Assembly: GCA_032871835.1 (NCBI GenBank)
Contig: CM065295.1
Location: forward strand, 88,405,819 to 88,469,818
DNA length: 64,000 bases
Reading direction: 5' to 3'
Origin: Dipteronia dyeriana
Taxonomy: Eukaryota > Streptophyta > Magnoliopsida > Sapindales > Sapindaceae
Each line of letters opens with the position of its first letter. Within the stretch, counting starts at the first letter, position 1. The notes beneath the pieces are model-generated. The model saw only the letters and a program-made list of their open reading frames with translations, did not search any database and was not told the DNA's origin. Of the stretch, positions 10,616 to 22,129 are shown in pieces. A program made the position numbers and the translations under genes.

Positions 10616-13600
10616 TGTTATAGGGATTTTTAGATAGCTTGACAAGTCAACATGATCACCTGAGAACAAGGTGATTAGATATGCCACGTCACAAGAGTTA
10701 GGGAAGATCAACCCAAGGCAATTAATAGATAATCTCATGGCCCAGTTGAGATCACCTAAGATGGTTAGGAAAACTAACCAATCGAGAGGAGACAATCCTA
10801 TCAGGTAAAGACCATTCGATCGGGACATAAAAGGTCTGGTCGGGATTAGATGATTGGTCAGTTAAACAACACGTGCGAGACATTAATGGTAACTACGACT
10901 CAAATACGAAGAAGAATGATCTTACTCAAACAAGGAACCTAGAATCATACTTTAATAAGGAAATATCTATATTTCCTCTCTGGTGTCAGAGAATTCTATT
11001 CAGGAAAGAACTCAAAGCTTCTAGAATGATAACCATCAAATAAGAAAAGAGTACAGATCAAGTAATAACTCAGTTTTTCTAGAAGATTGCACACCAATTA
11101 GGAAATAAGTCTTAAACAGACTATTAAACTAGAATCCTACGAAGATTCTAATTCAATGCACAAGATCTCTAAGACAGGAAAGAAGACAAAGATGACTCCA
11201 ACAAGTAACAAGTCCTAATTAAACGCTACCATATTTCGTTACTTGTACAACAAAGATTAGAGTCCTATGCACATATAAATTGACCAATAATCTCATTAAA
11301 ATAGATACGGAAAAAAGACATACAAGTAAAGAGAAAAACAGAGAGAGAGAGAGATACAACAAAAAATAGCTTACAGGAGTGTAAGAGAGGTTGAATGTGT
11401 AATCTCATTGATAGTGATTCTCCTTCTCGCCGTCATCGGCAATCGTGGACTTTTTTTCGTTTTGGGGTTTTACCACGTAAAATTATATGCCCTGTCTGCT
11501 TTTTGCTTATTTTAATTTGTAATTCAATCGTCGATCCATACTTACTTGTTTGACGTGTGGTTTGTAGGGAAAAATTGATTTAAAACACGGGGTGAGCCTA
11601 AAATTAGGGTTTGGTGTATTTAAAATTTTTTCCCTTTAAAAGAAATAACCTTAACCCTAGATTAATTGATATATATTAAAAGTATTGTACATTTTTCTCG
11701 TGAAAATTGAACTAGCATCAAATTGAATCCGCAGGATCTTCCAATTGAATCTGCAGGATCTTCCAAACCAATCACGAACATGAATCACCTAAGAGTGTGG
11801 GCTTCCTTTCTTTAAATTCTATACCTGAGGATGGAAACAAACAGTTTTTTTTTGTTAGTCACAATAATCCTCAAAGAGAAAAAACATAGAACGTTAGGTC
11901 ACTTGTGAATTATTAATCAATTTGATAGAAACTCGTGTGAGCCTTGATTCGATGTTGTACACAAAACCTTTTAATGTAAAGGCTACTAGTGGACTATAAA
12001 AAACAAAACGTTCTTTCTTCCTTTTCCTCTTTGCCGAATTTTCACACACCAAATCTATGAGTTGGCCGAATTTTGTCTAGAGCAAAAACTAAATTTTCTC
12101 TCTCTCAAAATCTCTCCCTTAGATTAGGACTTGGCTGAAATTTCTCTCCAAGAAAAGGTAGTGGCCGAAATCTCTATCTCTAAAAATTAGCCTTGGCCGA
12201 ATTCCACATACAGATATATAAAGCTTCTCACATCCTCTCCTAAGGAGAATTTACTTGGTAGGTAAAATTTTTATCTTTATGTGGATTTACTTGGTGACAA
12301 AGAATCCTTTTCAAAGAAGAATTATTTTCCACACCAAGACTCTTTTTCCAACTCATTGGTGTATTTATTCAATAACCAATTATTGAATATAAATTAAATT
12401 TGTGACTATATCAAAACTTTATAATTTGACCAATTGTCAATTTAGAGTTTTAATAGAAATAAAATACTTCCTAATTGACTAGATAAATAAATTAATTTCA
12501 TTTATCTACTTATCAAATATAGTATTTGATACTTATCATACTACCAACAATAGTATGACACTAGGAGACCATCTCCTACTAGAAAAAAGATTTTAACTTT
12601 TAATTAAACAAGTAATTAATTAAATAATAAATAATAAATAATATATAAGGCTGTTATATATGCCCTTGCTACCCAAGCTATATGTATGGGTCAAATATTA
12701 TTTTTTATATTTTATTAAATCCACTGGACTTTAATAAAAGGTCCAAATGTGAATTAGACTCATTCTTACTAAAAGAAAGAAGTCCACATGCCTTAAAACA
12801 ATTCTAGATAGACCCATAAATTGGTCTGATAGAATATATCAAGTGATCCATGTAAGTTCGTGTGAATTGGGGATCTTGACGGACTATCTAATTTAAGCTC
12901 CAATAGACATAACATAATCACAATCGACAAACGATTCACTTAGGTCTGATCTATTAATTTTAGTTCATTCCACTAAATAACTAAAATTGAACTCTTAAAT
13001 AAAGATAGAATAAGTTAATATTGCCTATTCATACACTAGACAATCTTTATGGAGATATTGTATCATTGTAAAGAATACCAGTAATCCCCAAGAGCTCATA
13101 GACCACCTATAGCTCTTCAAGTTACCATATTTACTCATATGACCATCTTTTACACTTAAATATTTTGATTTGTCCAGAAGCCATATTTCGATAGATAATA
13201 TTGAAAACTTAATGTTAAGATTTAATATTCAATACCTCAAAACATTCATATGATGATATTCTACTCACATTTAATAGATGGAGCCACAATATCCATATCT
13301 ATAAATGAAGTCCTCTATCAATTAACAAATGAACTTCCCTAAACTATCAAGGATTGACTATGCTATATAATCGTACTCATTGATAGCTCAAATGATAACA
13401 CTTGCAACCATAAGTCCATAATTTCTCTCAGGATTGAGAAAGACTCTCTGATTGTCTTCAAGTGAAAACTTTTATCCATTGACGGTTCTGGATAAAGTAT
13501 CTCACTATGATCTTATTCAATGCACCTAGTACACTAGATTCATTTGCCCAAAGACACCATACTTTGATGATTTTAGACTCATCATAACAAATTTGATCCC

Positions 13601-13936
13601 ACTCAAATGATAGCAAAAGAATCTATAACTTTAACAAGGTAAATGCGCCCAACCTTTATCTTAAGTTGTGAATATTGTTCAAGACTAACTAAAGAATTGT
13701 GTCTACCTCATACATATCTAGATATACGAACAATTCTTATTTTCTCATAGTCTTTTGACCTTATGATTATTTACTTTTGACAATTATAATAATTAAACTA
13801 TAAATGCTATAAGATTTGTTAAACTAGAAATAACTTTATTAATATGAAAAGATTGTCAAATACAGTATTACACTCTTGCTATTGAGCATAATCCTAACAT
13901 GATTAATCAAAATTAATCCAAAAATAACCGTCAACA
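10616..13936 (+). repeat. Right LTR of the Tat-like element, split by a nested insertion
   Basis: It begins TGTTATAGGG and matches the left LTR up to about 11562. The remaining 37 bp resume at 13900 (TGATTAATCAA... to CGTCAACA). The break holds a separate 2.3-kb element. Confidence 0.7.
11563..13899 (-). mobile_element. Nested solo-LTR-like element, 2337 bp
   Basis: The ends are TGTAGGG and CCTAACA, an imperfect inverted repeat with TG...CA termini. The flanks are TGGTT (11558-11562) and TGATT (13900-13904), a 5-bp target duplication with one mismatch. Removing it restores the right LTR of the host element. On the - strand a TATA-like box (TTTATATATCTG, near 12225) precedes a leader with several TTCGGCCAA-type repeats, so it looks like an LTR in minus orientation. 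No coding sequence or internal second LTR was seen, so a solo LTR is the simplest reading. Lineage not determined. Confidence 0.6.
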
Positions 13937-14261
13937 CCTAGTATTTTAGACCGTGAGAAAAAAAAACTTTCCCTCGTGCCTCATCTACAATTTTTTGTGA
14001 AAACGGAAAGTTTATATATTTTCACATTTTGTCTTTATTTAGAGTGATGAGACTTCTCATATATAAACCCACTTACATAAATCTTATGTCCAAATTATTC
14101 ATGATTAAATTTAATGAATTTTAATGAATTTTAATGAAATCTTTTGCATGAATGATAAGAAAAATGAAATATAAATCATAAAAAAATTCAAAAATTTTTG
14201 AATTGGAAAACTATTTTTTCTAAACATTTTAAAGCAAAACAAATTTAAATAGTATGTGGAG

Positions 14262-14297
<36 letters not shown>

Positions 14298-14539
14298 GTA
14301 ATTTTCTTCTCAATGTGCATTGATAAATATATACTAGTGTCTTACATGTGAACCATTAGATTTAATTGCTTCGACCCAATCTATATGCAATGCACTTATG
14401 ACTATATATATATATATATATATATATTTGTTATCGAGGATCCCGAACTTCGTCTAAACATCCATCCGTCTGTCCTCCCCAACTGCATGACAAACCCATG
14501 ACCAATAAACTGGTTTGGGGGCCCTATTTGTTGGTTGTT

Positions 14540-14570
14540 GGGGGGGGGGGGGGGGTGGGGGGGGGTGGTG
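14540..14570 (+). repeat. Poly-G tract at the broken 5' LTR end
   Basis: Sixteen G in a row, a T, nine more G, then TGGTGGAG. It sits exactly where similarity between the two Athila LTRs begins. Confidence 0.9.
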
Positions 14571-14571
14571 G

Positions 14572-15476
14572 AGAGAGGCAGCTTACACACTTTTCCAGCA
14601 TAAAGCTTTTACTATTCTTTGAACTTGGGTGCCTCAAGAGCAAGTTTGGAGCAGTTAGGAGTTGGTCTCTTGAAGAGGGAAGCCATTGGAGTTAAGCAAT
14701 TGCAAGGAGAAGAACTACAATCAGTTTTTCTCTTAACACTATATCTTTCATCTTCTTGTATTTGTCATGGCCTGTATTTCATTGATTTTATGTATGGCTT
14801 CGATGTGTAATATGAGCTAAACCTTTTTTATGATAGAACAAGATGAAACCACACCTTGATTAATTTTAAAATGACCACTTGAATCTCTCTACAAGTGCTT
14901 GTAAGGTTGGATGATTGATTTGCATGCTTAATGCTTTTATATTGATTGGCCATCATCATGAATAATCACTTGATAAGCAAATTATTCACTACATATGACT
15001 AGAAAGTTGAGAGATCACTAGGCTAGCATATAGGATTCATGAAAGTATTTCATAAGGCTTAATGAATTCATGCATGTTATACATATGTGGATGAGATTTC
15101 TAAGACATCAAAAGAGATTAGGAATCATTGTAGGGATTATGAATCTATAACTATACTTGCATGTTTGAGGATTAAGTGAGTTATAATATTTAATTAAGAA
15201 GGATGAGGTGGATTCCAGTTCTAGCACATCTTGCATCAATATTATCATCTTTGTTCTTGTTGTGATCATAGTTGTTGTGTTGACAATATTTTGTTTCAGT
15301 AATTTTAGTGTTAAAATCTGGACATCTTTGTTATTAATTGTTCAAAAGTATATAAGCCGATAAAATCCAATAATCGAACCCTTAGTCCCTGTGGGAACGA
15401 TCCTACTTTGTCACAATACTATATTTCGACCTCGTACTATTGTGAGAGTCACAATTTGTGTAGTTTGACGTGATCA
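14572..15476 (+). repeat. 5' LTR of the Athila-like element (3' portion only)
   Basis: It aligns with about 25936-26839, starting at GGC(A/G)GCTTACACACTTTTC and ending at GTGTAGTTTGACGTGATCA. Substitutions are frequent. The upstream part present in the 3' LTR (25240 to about 25935) is missing here. Confidence 0.8.
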
Positions 15477-15477
15477 A

Positions 15478-15500
15478 TTTTTGGCGCAGCTGTCGGGGAC
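15478..15500 (+). promoter_or_regulatory. Primer-binding site
   Basis: TTTTTGGCGCAGCTGTCGGGGAC directly follows the 5' LTR. It resembles the TTTTTGGCGCCGTTGCCGGGGA sites of Athila elements with a few changes. Minus-strand DNA synthesis would start here. Confidence 0.7.
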
Positions 15501-15639
15501 CAAACGAACATTGATATTAGGAATTCTTGGTTTTTACTAGTTCAGACCTATTACTTTCGTTTAGTTGCTGTCTTTTTTAGGCAGGGTGCTCTTGTATGCA
15601 CTAACATACAAGGAGTAATGGACCACCAAACTTACAATT

Positions 15640-17060
15640 CAATCAGGATATTAAAAGAACCGTAAGGAGAAATCGTCGGTATCGAAGAAAGACTAAGCTG
15701 TAGAGGGTCAGAATTCGAATCCGAATCAGAATCAGAATCAGAATCCACCTCCGATGCAAGTTTCGACACAAGGGCAAGACAGTGCCAATGTGACAATTGA
15801 GAGAACTCTACAAGATTATCTCATGCCAAGGGTAAATCAGAATCTATCCGCTATTCGAAGACCTACCACCTATGTAAATAATTTTGAGATCAAGCTGGCG
15901 GTGATTCAAATGATAGTGTCTACGGTGCCGTTTGGGGGCTTGCCTAGTGAAGATCCAAATGTCCACCTACAGAGCTTCAACGACATTTGTGACACTTTCA
16001 TATTCAACGGGGTTACTGAAAACTTCATAAAGTTGAAGTTGTTTCCATTCTCACTTCGAGAACGAGCCAAGACTTGGCTAAATTCAATGCCTCCGGATTC
16101 TATTCTCACCTTCGATCAATTGGCATAAGAGTTCCTTAACAAGTACTTTCCACTCGGAAGAGCTACTCATCTTAGGAATAAAATCACCAACATTGCTTAA
16201 TTTGAGAGTGAGAGCCTCTATGAAGCTTGGGAAAGGTTAAAGGAACTTGTGAGAAAATGCCCAAACCATGGTCTAATGAAGTTGCAACTTGTAGAGTCCT
16301 TCTACACCGGTATCACAAATGTAAGAACCTTGATTGATGCGGTAAATTGGGGATCTTTAATTAAAAAGTCAGAAGATGCAGCTTACAATGTCTTAGAGGA
16401 GTTATCATCCACGAATAGCCAATGGGGGAGAGTTAGAGCCGAAAAGAGGCCCCGAGTGTCATTAAAGTAGATGAACTCACATCCTTGAAGGCTCAAATTG
16501 AAGCTTTAACTAAACAAGTGAACAAGATGGGTTCTTCCTCAAATCATGCCAATGTGTCATGTTGTGAGCTATGTTTTGGACCACATGGAAGTGCAGAATG
16601 TGAATTTACAACCCCATCGACAGTTGAACAAGCAGCCCTCGTAAACTACAACCGAAACTTTGCCAACCTAAACCAAAATTAAAACCAAGACTCATAAAAT
16701 AACATGTTCTCTAATACCTACTACCCGGGATTGAGGAATCATCCCAACCTCTTTTGGAAAGATAACTCACTACAACAAAATTCAGACCAAAGACAGACCC
16801 TCTGTTTCCAAAGCCAACAACAACCCCAAGCTTATAATCGCTAAAACCCTAGGTTCCAAAACCAATATGTTAACAATCAAGCGGAAAAGAAGCCAACTCT
16901 TGAAGATCTTTTTTCCAGATATATTATGAAGATGGATACCATTATGGATATGCAAGATGAAACATTAAAGAAGATTGACTAAAAAATGGATCAAATTGCC
17001 CAATAAAATAAAGCGGCTATTTAAAACCTTGAAGTGCAAGTTGGCCAACTAGCAAGAGGT
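15640..17060 (+). pseudogene. Athila-type gag, decayed
   Basis: Gag forms the virus-like particle. Open pieces lie at 15754-16128, 16249-16470 and 16485-16682, interrupted by in-frame stops. Recognisable Athila gag phrases are GGLPSEDPNVHL, DTFIFNGV, LFPFSLRERAKTWLNSMPP, ESLYEAWERLKEL and FYTGI. A zinc-knuckle-like CELCFGPHGSAEC lies near 16562-16600 (spacing CX2CX3HX4C, usual for Athila). An upstream segment at about 15644 (a TVRRNRRYRR-like basic stretch) probably belongs to the original N-terminus. The reading frame is broken at least four times. Confidence 0.8.
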
Positions 17061-17453
17061 GCTTAAGGAAGACAACAAGGGACCTAACCTAGTGACACAA
17101 TCATCAATCCAAAGGAGTATTGAAAGGCCATCACTTTGAGAAGCGGTAAAGAAGTTGAGCTACCGAAGAATTTTAGGGTGAGAAATGAAATTATGATAGA
17201 TAGGGGTGATGAGACCATAGAGCATGAAGAAGAGGATGATGAAAGAAGGAACGATAAGGAGAAGAAGAATGAAGAATAGGTACTAGAGAAGGGTGAAGAT
17301 CAAGCTACCACCTCAAAAAGAGAAAGCTTATGTTCCACCGATCCCATTTTCGTAAAGGTTGGAGAAACATGAAGGTGCTCAAAAGTTTGCTAGGTTCTTT
17401 GAGGTTTTCAAGAAATTGCATATCAATATTCCATATGTGAAAGCTTTACTCAA

Positions 17454-18036
17454 ATGCCTACCTATTTAAAGTTCTTGAAGGAGCTTCTATCTAATATAGG
17501 GAGGCTAAAAGAGTTCAAAATGATGTCTTTAGCAGAAGAATGTAGTGCTATCTTGCAAAACAAGCTTCCACCCAAGCTAAAAGATCCAAGAAAATTCACA
17601 ATTCCTTATACCATTGGCACTTCAAATTTCAGCAAGGCACTTATTGATTCAGGAGCTAGTATCAATTTGATGTCATTTTTTGGTTTTTGAAAAGCTTGGG
17701 GTGGGAGAAGTGAAGCCCACTAGTGTGACCCTCCAACTTACGGATAGATCTATCAAAAACCCAAAAGGAGTCATGGAGGATGTTGTTGTAAAAGTGGAGA
17801 ATCTATACTTTCCGATTGACTTTGTAATCGTTGAAATAGAGGAAGATGTAGAGATTTCACTCTTTTTGGAAAGACCATTTCTAAAAATTGCAGGTGCACT
17901 AATTGATGTGAAGGAGGATAAAATGACTTTAAGGGTTGGTTATGAGCAAGTTGTCTTTCACATGTCTAAAGCCGTAAAGAAGCCGATGGATGCAAACAAT
18001 TGTATGAGGGTGGAGGTAATTGAGCCTTTAGTGTAA
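17454..18036 (+). pseudogene. Athila-type aspartic protease region
   Basis: The retroelement protease cleaves Gag-Pol. The frame at 17454-17690 contains FTIPYTIG and the active-site-like DSGASINLM. After a 1-base frameshift near 17688 the second frame continues KLGVGEVKPTSVTLQLTDRS and later RPFL...GALIDV, the usual downstream protease signature of Athila. A neighbouring Lys-rich acidic stretch (17200-17350) is the gag-protease linker. Confidence 0.75.
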
Positions 18037-18222
18037 GAATTTTCAAGAAGACAAGTTCTAAAGAACCCTTGCAAGCTTGCATTAGTGATAGTGTAACCAA
18101 AGACGATGAAGATAATGAAGTGGTCGAGTGTGCTTTGCACTTGGATACAATTCAATCATTAAATTTTAAAAGAAGATGACACTTTGAAAAGTTGGGTGTG
18201 AGTAAGCCAAGACTTCTACTTT

Positions 18223-19060
18223 TTGTGGAGAAGCCTCTCATTTAGAGTTAAAGCAATTACCCACTCATTTGCGATATCATCTCTTCTAGTTATCATCTCA
18301 TCTTCCTTGTCTAAGCTTGGAGAAGAAAAGTTGGTGAGAGTGTTGATGAAGCATATAAAAACCATTAGGTGGACCATTTCAGATATTAAAGGTTTAAGCC
18401 AATCTATATGCATGCATAAGATACTCATGGAGGATGATTGCAAGCCTTCAATTGAACACCAAAGAAGACTTAACCCGAATATGAAGGAAGTGGTAAGAGT
18501 TGAAGTTTTGAAGTTACTTGATTTAGGTATTATTTTTTCGATTTCGGATAGTTCATGGGTGAGCCCTATTCAATATGTTCCAAAGAAGGGTGGGATGAAC
18601 GTTGTCCCAAATGCAAACAATGAGCTCATTTCGACAAGGACGGTGATCGATTGGAGAGTGTGTATTGATTATAGAAAGCTCAATGTCGCTACAATGAAGG
18701 ACCACTTTCCACTACCATTCATTGACCAAATGTTGGAGTGCCTAGCAGGACACAACTACTATTGCTTCCTAGAAGGATACTCGAGCTACAATCAAATTGC
18801 TATAGATCTGGAGGACCAAGAGAAAACAACATTCACATGCCCATATGGAACATTTGTTTATAAAAGAATGTCACTTGGATTATGCAATGCACCATCAACA
18901 TTTCAAGGTGATTAATGGCTATCTTTTTCGACATGGTTCAAAAGTATTCATGGATGATTTCTCTGTGTTTGGACCTTCGTTTGATGGTTGTTTGCAGAAT
19001 TTGAGTTAAGTTCTTCAAAGATGTGAGGGCACGAATCTGGTGATGAATTGGGATAAATCA
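18223..19060 (+). pseudogene. Reverse transcriptase domain, frameshifted
   Basis: It copies element RNA into DNA. The 230-residue frame at 18223-18915 carries HQRRLNPNMKEVVR, SSWVSPIQYVPKKGG, RVCIDYRKLN, HFPLPFIDQML and MSLGLCNAPSTFQ. The catalytic box of the YxDD type appears as VFMDDFSVFG at about 18945-18975, but in another frame, with a stop and a frameshift between it and the NAPSTFQ motif. RNase H follows within about 110 bp. Confidence 0.85.
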
Positions 19061-19083
19061 CTTTACGGTAAATAAAAGATATT

Positions 19084-19874
19084 GTGCTAGGCAATGAAAT
19101 TTCTGAGAATGGAATAGAAGTTGACAATGCCAAGATTGAAGTCATAAAAAAGCTTCCACCTTCAAGTATGGTTAGAGGAGTAATAAGTTTCCTTAGGCAT
19201 GCGGGGTTCTATAGGAGGTTCATTAAAGATTTCTCCAATATTACGAAACCTTTTTGTTCGTTGCTCATGAAAAAGGTTCCCTTTGTGTTTGATGATGAGT
19301 GTTTGAAGGCATTTGAGTTATTGAAGAAGGAGTTGGCTTCGACTCTTATTATCTCTATTCCGGATTGGAATCTTCCGTTTGAACTTGTGTGTGATGCTTG
19401 TGACTATGCGGTCGAAGCCGTGTTTGGACAACGGAAGGAAAAACGTCTACATGTCATCTATTATGTAAGCCAAACTCTAAATGAAGCTCAAATTAATTAT
19501 GCTACCACAGAAAAGAGTTACTTGTTATAGTGTTCACATTTGACAAGTTCAGATCGTATCTAGTGGGATCTAAGGTGATCATCTAAACGGATCATTCGGC
19601 AATCAAGTACCTCATGGTAAAGAAGGATGCAAAGCCGAGATTGATACGAAGGGTTCTATTGCTCAAAGAGTTCGATTTGGAGATCAAGGACAAGAAGGGA
19701 ACCAAAAACTTAATTGACGATCTCCTCTCTAGATTAGAGAGAAAAGGACACATGATAGATGTACCAATCAATGAGAGTTTTCCGGACAAGCAATTGTTCA
19801 TAGTGGAGGAGAACAAAGTTCCATGGTTTATCGACCATGTGAATTTTTTGGTTTGTAATGTGGTTCCAACCTAG
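19084..19874 (+). pseudogene. RNase H domain and connection region
   Basis: It degrades RNA in the RNA-DNA hybrid. Frame 19084-19530 reads LGNEISENGIEVD, RHAGFYRRFIKDFS, a PFELVCDACDYAV segment and YYVSQTLNEAQ, all RT-thumb and RNase H landmarks. A stop follows. The C-terminal part resumes near 19535 with KFRSYLVG, a TDHSA(I)KYL motif and, in frame 19614-19874, [18 protein letters not shown] and DLLSR. The DASD-type catalytic context is altered to DACD. Confidence 0.8.
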
Positions 19875-19940
19875 TTGAATTTTCATCAAAGGAAAAAGTT
19901 CTTTTTCGAAATGAAGCAGTATTTTTAGGATGAACCATTT

Positions 19941-20931
19941 TTGTTTAGAAGTTGTGGTGATGGAATCATTAGGCGGTGTGTGCCAAACGAAGAAATGGAG
20001 GAAATCTTGAGCCATTGCCATTCTAAGGAGTGTGAATGCCATTTTGGTGCTTTAATGACAGCTAGAAAGGTCTTCCAATCGGGGATTTTGGTGGCCTATT
20101 TTGTTCAAAGATTATCGAAGTTACGTAGAAGCTTGTGACCAGTATCAAAGAACTGAAAACATCACCAAGAGAGATAGAATGCCAATGAATAACATGCTTA
20201 GAGTAAAGGTCTTTGATGTTTGGGGAATGGACTTCATGGGACATTTTCCTTTGTCATGTGGGAATAGATACATCTTAGTGGTTGTGGACTACGTGTCCAA
20301 ATGGGTTGAAGCCATAGCCACCCAAACATGTGGAGCAAAAGAAGTCACCAGGTTCTTGAAGAGAAACATTTTTTCAAGATTTGGCACACCAAGAGCCATT
20401 GTTAGTGACTGAGGATCCCATTTTTGGAACAAACAGTTTGAGGCCTTATTGAAGAAGTATTGGGTTAAGCACAGGATAACCACCTCGTATAACCCACAAG
20501 CAAGTGGTCATGTTGAAGTCTCAAATCGAGAGCTGAAGGGAATTCTTGAGAAGACAGTGGGAACCAAGAAGAAGAATTGAGCACTTAAATTGGAGGATGC
20601 ATTATGGGCATACCAGACAACATTCAATAACCCCATAGGCATGTCACCATTCCGACTTGTCTACAAGAAAGCATGTCGTCTACCATTCAATTTGGAGTAC
20701 AAGGCTAGGTGGGCTATCAAGGCTCTGAATTTTGAGATGAAGAAAGCCGGTGAGAAGAGATTATTGCAACTAAATGAATTTGAGGAAATTCAGCTTGAAG
20801 CGCGTGAGACCTCAAGAATTTACAAGAAGAAAGAAAAAAGATGTCATGATCAACGGTTGGCTTACAATGAACTCAAAGTTGGCAACAATGTGCTATTGTT
20901 TAATTCAAGACTACGATTGTTCTCAGGATAG
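19941..20931 (+). pseudogene. Integrase domain, three fragments
   Basis: It joins element cDNA to the host chromosome. The zinc-finger-like part (19941-20138) has ILSHCHSKECECHFG. The core in frame 20101-20412 has DVWGMDFMG with the first Asp, and YVSKWVEA. The second Asp lies in IVSD directly before a TGA stop (about 20410). The Glu lies further on in SGHVEVSNRE. The C-terminal part (20590-20931) has EDALWAYQTTFNNPIGMSPF. Stops at the second Asp and near 20579 make it inactive as read. Confidence 0.8.
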
Positions 20932-22003
20932 TTTAAAAGTCGATGGTCGGGACCGTTCATGGTGTAGAAAGTCTTTTCGAATGAAGCTGTAGAAATTGAA
21001 AATAGTGCCAAGAAAAGCTTCCGAGTCAACGGGTAACGTCTAAAGATCTATCGGGAGCAAGAAAATAAGGAATTTTGAGAGGGAATTCTCCTCCATGAGC
21101 CAAACAAGAATTGAAAAAGGGAATTGCCACTTGTAAATTGTAGTTAGATTTTTGATTTATTGCTTATAGTTTAAATTTATTTTTTGATGCTATTTTATCC
21201 TTCCAAGCAAATCTGTTTTACCTTTTTCTAGGTTCATTGTGTGTAGGATGTTGGAAAATCTTCAAGAATAGGTGTGGGGCGGAGTAACTTGCAAAAGGTA
21301 GCCTTCGAAAAGAAGTTTCAACGATTCACTTGAGACTCGAGCGAAAGTTTTTCTCATGGAAAAGGCTACCATAAAATTCGCTTAAGAGTTCGTTCATTTG
21401 TCGAGTGAACAAGTTACGTGCAGAAACAGTTGGAAGGAATTTTGCACGATGCTTCACATGAGCCTGGAATGGACAAGTTTTGAGCAAAATCAGCTGAGAG
21501 GATATTTACGCAAGGTTTCACCCATTCATCGAGCGAAAAGTCAAGCGAAGTAGCGAATTTCGGGATAAGAAGCCACGAAGCTGTCACTTGCATCATTCTC
21601 CCAAAACCTCCCAAAACAAATTCAAAGTTCCTTTCATTAACTCCAAGGCCATTGTCGACCAAATAGAGCTTCATCTAAGTTAAATTCCTCTATTCTACAC
21701 CAAATCTAATCCCTTTTCAATCAATGACCATCTAGTTGTATCTAGGGTTCGAAATTTGGGGATTTCTTACAATTAAGGTTCTAGGCTTGGTTGGGTCAAA
21801 ATTATTGTGAAATCGATGTGTTTAGAAGAGGAATTTTGCTCAATTTTGTGTATTGTTGATGATATCTTGCATTTGCGATGGGTTTTGGTTGAAAATTTTG
21901 CTTGTTCTTGTATAATTTTAGGATTACTTGGTTGCTATAGAAGTTTGTGTGCTTTAGGAGTGTGTGTGTGTATGTGTGCATTTTGAGTTAGTCTAAGTGT
22001 GGT
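20932..22003 (+). other. Spacer between pol and the extra ORF
   Basis: There is no domain-bearing frame. Text with repeated CGAGCGAA and TTCGCT(T) phrases (21310-21560) resembles parts of this element's own 3' LTR (25400-25750) in style. A (GT)n-rich patch lies at 21958-21982. Confidence 0.5.
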
Positions 22004-22129
22004 GTGCTGCTGGATTCATGGTATAAGGGGTTGTGTTGTTGTCTTGAAGAAATTTGGTTGATTTCGAAAGGTTTGGGAGGTATTGTGAGGCTTGGTTTGT
22101 TGTTACGGTTTTTTGAGCAGCAATGGTAT

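Larger units (their letters stand above)
4498..13936 (+). mobile_element. Tat-like Ty3/gypsy retrotransposon without pol (nested insertions inside)
   Basis: The two LTRs (4498-5448 and 10616-13936, the second interrupted) share long direct homology, for example GCTTGACAAGTCAACA, GATTAGATATGCCACGTCA and GGACATAAAAGGTCTGGTC. The flanks are CATAG (4493-4497) and CCTAG (13937-13941), a 5-bp target duplication with one mismatch. The host repeat unit is continuous across the two flanks. Inside are a decayed gag (5606 to about 7310), a minus-strand LTR-like block (about 7.37-9.64 kb) and a 3' region with a 50-bp minisatellite. No reverse transcriptase or integrase is recognisable, so it is a gag-only non-autonomous element or an internally deleted one. 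Confidence 0.75.
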
